NCBI GenBank assembly: GCA_029262095.1
Contig: JAJDAB010000429.1
Span: forward strand, 1-7,484
Direction of reading: 5' to 3'
Source of the DNA: Candidatus Hydrogenedentota bacterium
GTDB taxonomy: Bacteria; Hydrogenedentota; Hydrogenedentia; Hydrogenedentales; SLHB01
Length of the DNA stretch: 7,484 bases
Shown: positions 7,156 through 7,484 of the stretch, piece by piece
How positions within the stretch are numbered: position 1 is the first letter of the stretch
How the letters are laid out: each line of letters opens with the position of its first letter
Position numbers and translations under genes: made by a program
The notes under the pieces: generated by a model
What the model was told of the DNA's origin: nothing
Seen by the model: the letters and a program-made list of their open reading frames with translations, nothing else
The model's database searches: none

Positions 7156-7177
7156 TCCAATCGGGAGAAAAGTACCG

Positions 7178-7484
7178 GTGCTCACGCTCAAAAAAATCCT
7201 GAGTTATGCGGTCAAACAAGGGGCATCGGATATCCATTTAACGGTCGGCAGCCCGCCGGCGGTGCGGGTAGACGGGTCCATTCGTTTTATTCGTGACACG
7301 GATGATCTCAAGCCGGATGACACCGAAGGATTTCTTGATGAAATCATGACCGCCGACATGAAACGCAAATTCATGGAATCGGGCGATGCCGATCAGGCGT
7401 TGGGCGTTCCCGGCCTCGGCCGTTTCCGCGTGAACTGCATGAAGCAACGCGGGTCCGTCGGCATCGTGCTGCGCCACGTCAAGG
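7178..7484 (+). CDS. pilT: Twitching-motility retraction ATPase PilT, N-terminal part
   Basis: The first 102 residues are present; the gene runs off the right edge. PilT is a hexameric cytoplasmic ATPase that powers retraction of type IV pili. The start KKILSYAVKQGASDIHLTVG (5-24) and PPAVRVDG (26-33) are the conserved N-terminal PAS-like domain of PilT/PilB-type ATPases. GLGRFRVNCMKQRGSVGIVLR (79-99) matches the following conserved strand pair. The very short lead before ASDIHL fits PilT or PilU rather than the longer PilB. The Walker A and B motifs lie outside the window, so activity cannot be checked. The GTG start (7178-7180) has GGGAG ten bases upstream, a rather long spacing. The frame remains open further upstream, but homology begins at this GTG. 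It is divergent from the DinB gene and stands apart from the minus-strand run. Confidence 0.93.
   Translation, partial: MLTLKKILSYAVKQGASDIHLTVGSPPAVRVDGSIRFIRDTDDLKPDDTEGFLDEIMTADMKRKFMESGDADQALGVPGLGRFRVNCMKQRGSVGIVLRHVK

Noticed and set aside
7069..7296. Plus-strand 75-codon frame overlapping the pilT start
   Set aside because: It runs through the intergenic region and then out of frame with pilT, whose N-terminal domain is clear.
7238..7477. Minus-strand 79-codon frame
   Set aside because: It is antisense to pilT with no supporting motif.
1..7484. Defence system, mobile element, tRNA/rRNA or CRISPR array
   Set aside because: All sizeable stretches are accounted for by recognisable metabolic, sulfatase-related or pilus genes; no terminal inverted repeats, transposase, spaced direct repeats or RNA-gene signatures were seen.

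Overview
The window is an ordinary-looking bacterial chromosomal segment with six protein genes. Four form a compact minus-strand run, one minus-strand gene lies upstream of them, and one plus-strand gene runs off the right edge. Two genes are cut by the window edges: a large cytochrome/DUF1549/LamG/DUF1553 protein on the left and pilT on the right. Pairing a Tat-exported sulfatase with a PSCyt1-DUF1549-LamG-DUF1553 protein is typical of Planctomycetota, Verrucomicrobiota and neighbouring or similarly equipped lineages such as Hydrogenedentota or Lentisphaerota. Lineage is inferred from gene content only; no marker gene is present to settle it. Codon use looks even across the genes, and I see no mobile element, RNA gene or CRISPR array.

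Layout from right to left. A divergent promoter region (about 7029-7177) separates pilT (plus, twitching-motility ATPase, N-terminal 102 residues) from a DinB-superfamily gene (minus). The two apparent -10 boxes overlap on opposite strands. After the DinB gene comes a good sigma70-type promoter (6519-6547), followed by ilvE (branched-chain aminotransferase), a short-chain dehydrogenase, a formylglycine sulfatase and the large multidomain protein. ilvE and the dehydrogenase lie 18 bases apart in one reading frame, divided by a single TAG. The dehydrogenase and sulfatase are 106 bases apart. The sulfatase stop overlaps the GTG start of the last gene (GTGA).

How they may work together. The sulfatase (Tat signal, CTPSR active site) and the overlapping gene (Sec signal, two CxxCH haem sites, a LamG-like carbohydrate-binding type domain) look like a co-translated, exported pair. 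Such pairs are common in bacteria that break down sulfated polysaccharides, but the role of DUF1549/DUF1553 proteins is not established. ilvE is a housekeeping amino-acid gene, and its place at the head of this run may only reflect shared transcription. The dehydrogenase substrate cannot be told from sequence.

I found no clearly new biological system. The points most worth a second look are the translational coupling signals at the sulfatase/DUF1553 junction (ribosome-binding site inside a small hairpin), the ilvE/dehydrogenase same-frame amber junction, the overlapping divergent -10 boxes, and the unresolved function of the haem/LamG protein.
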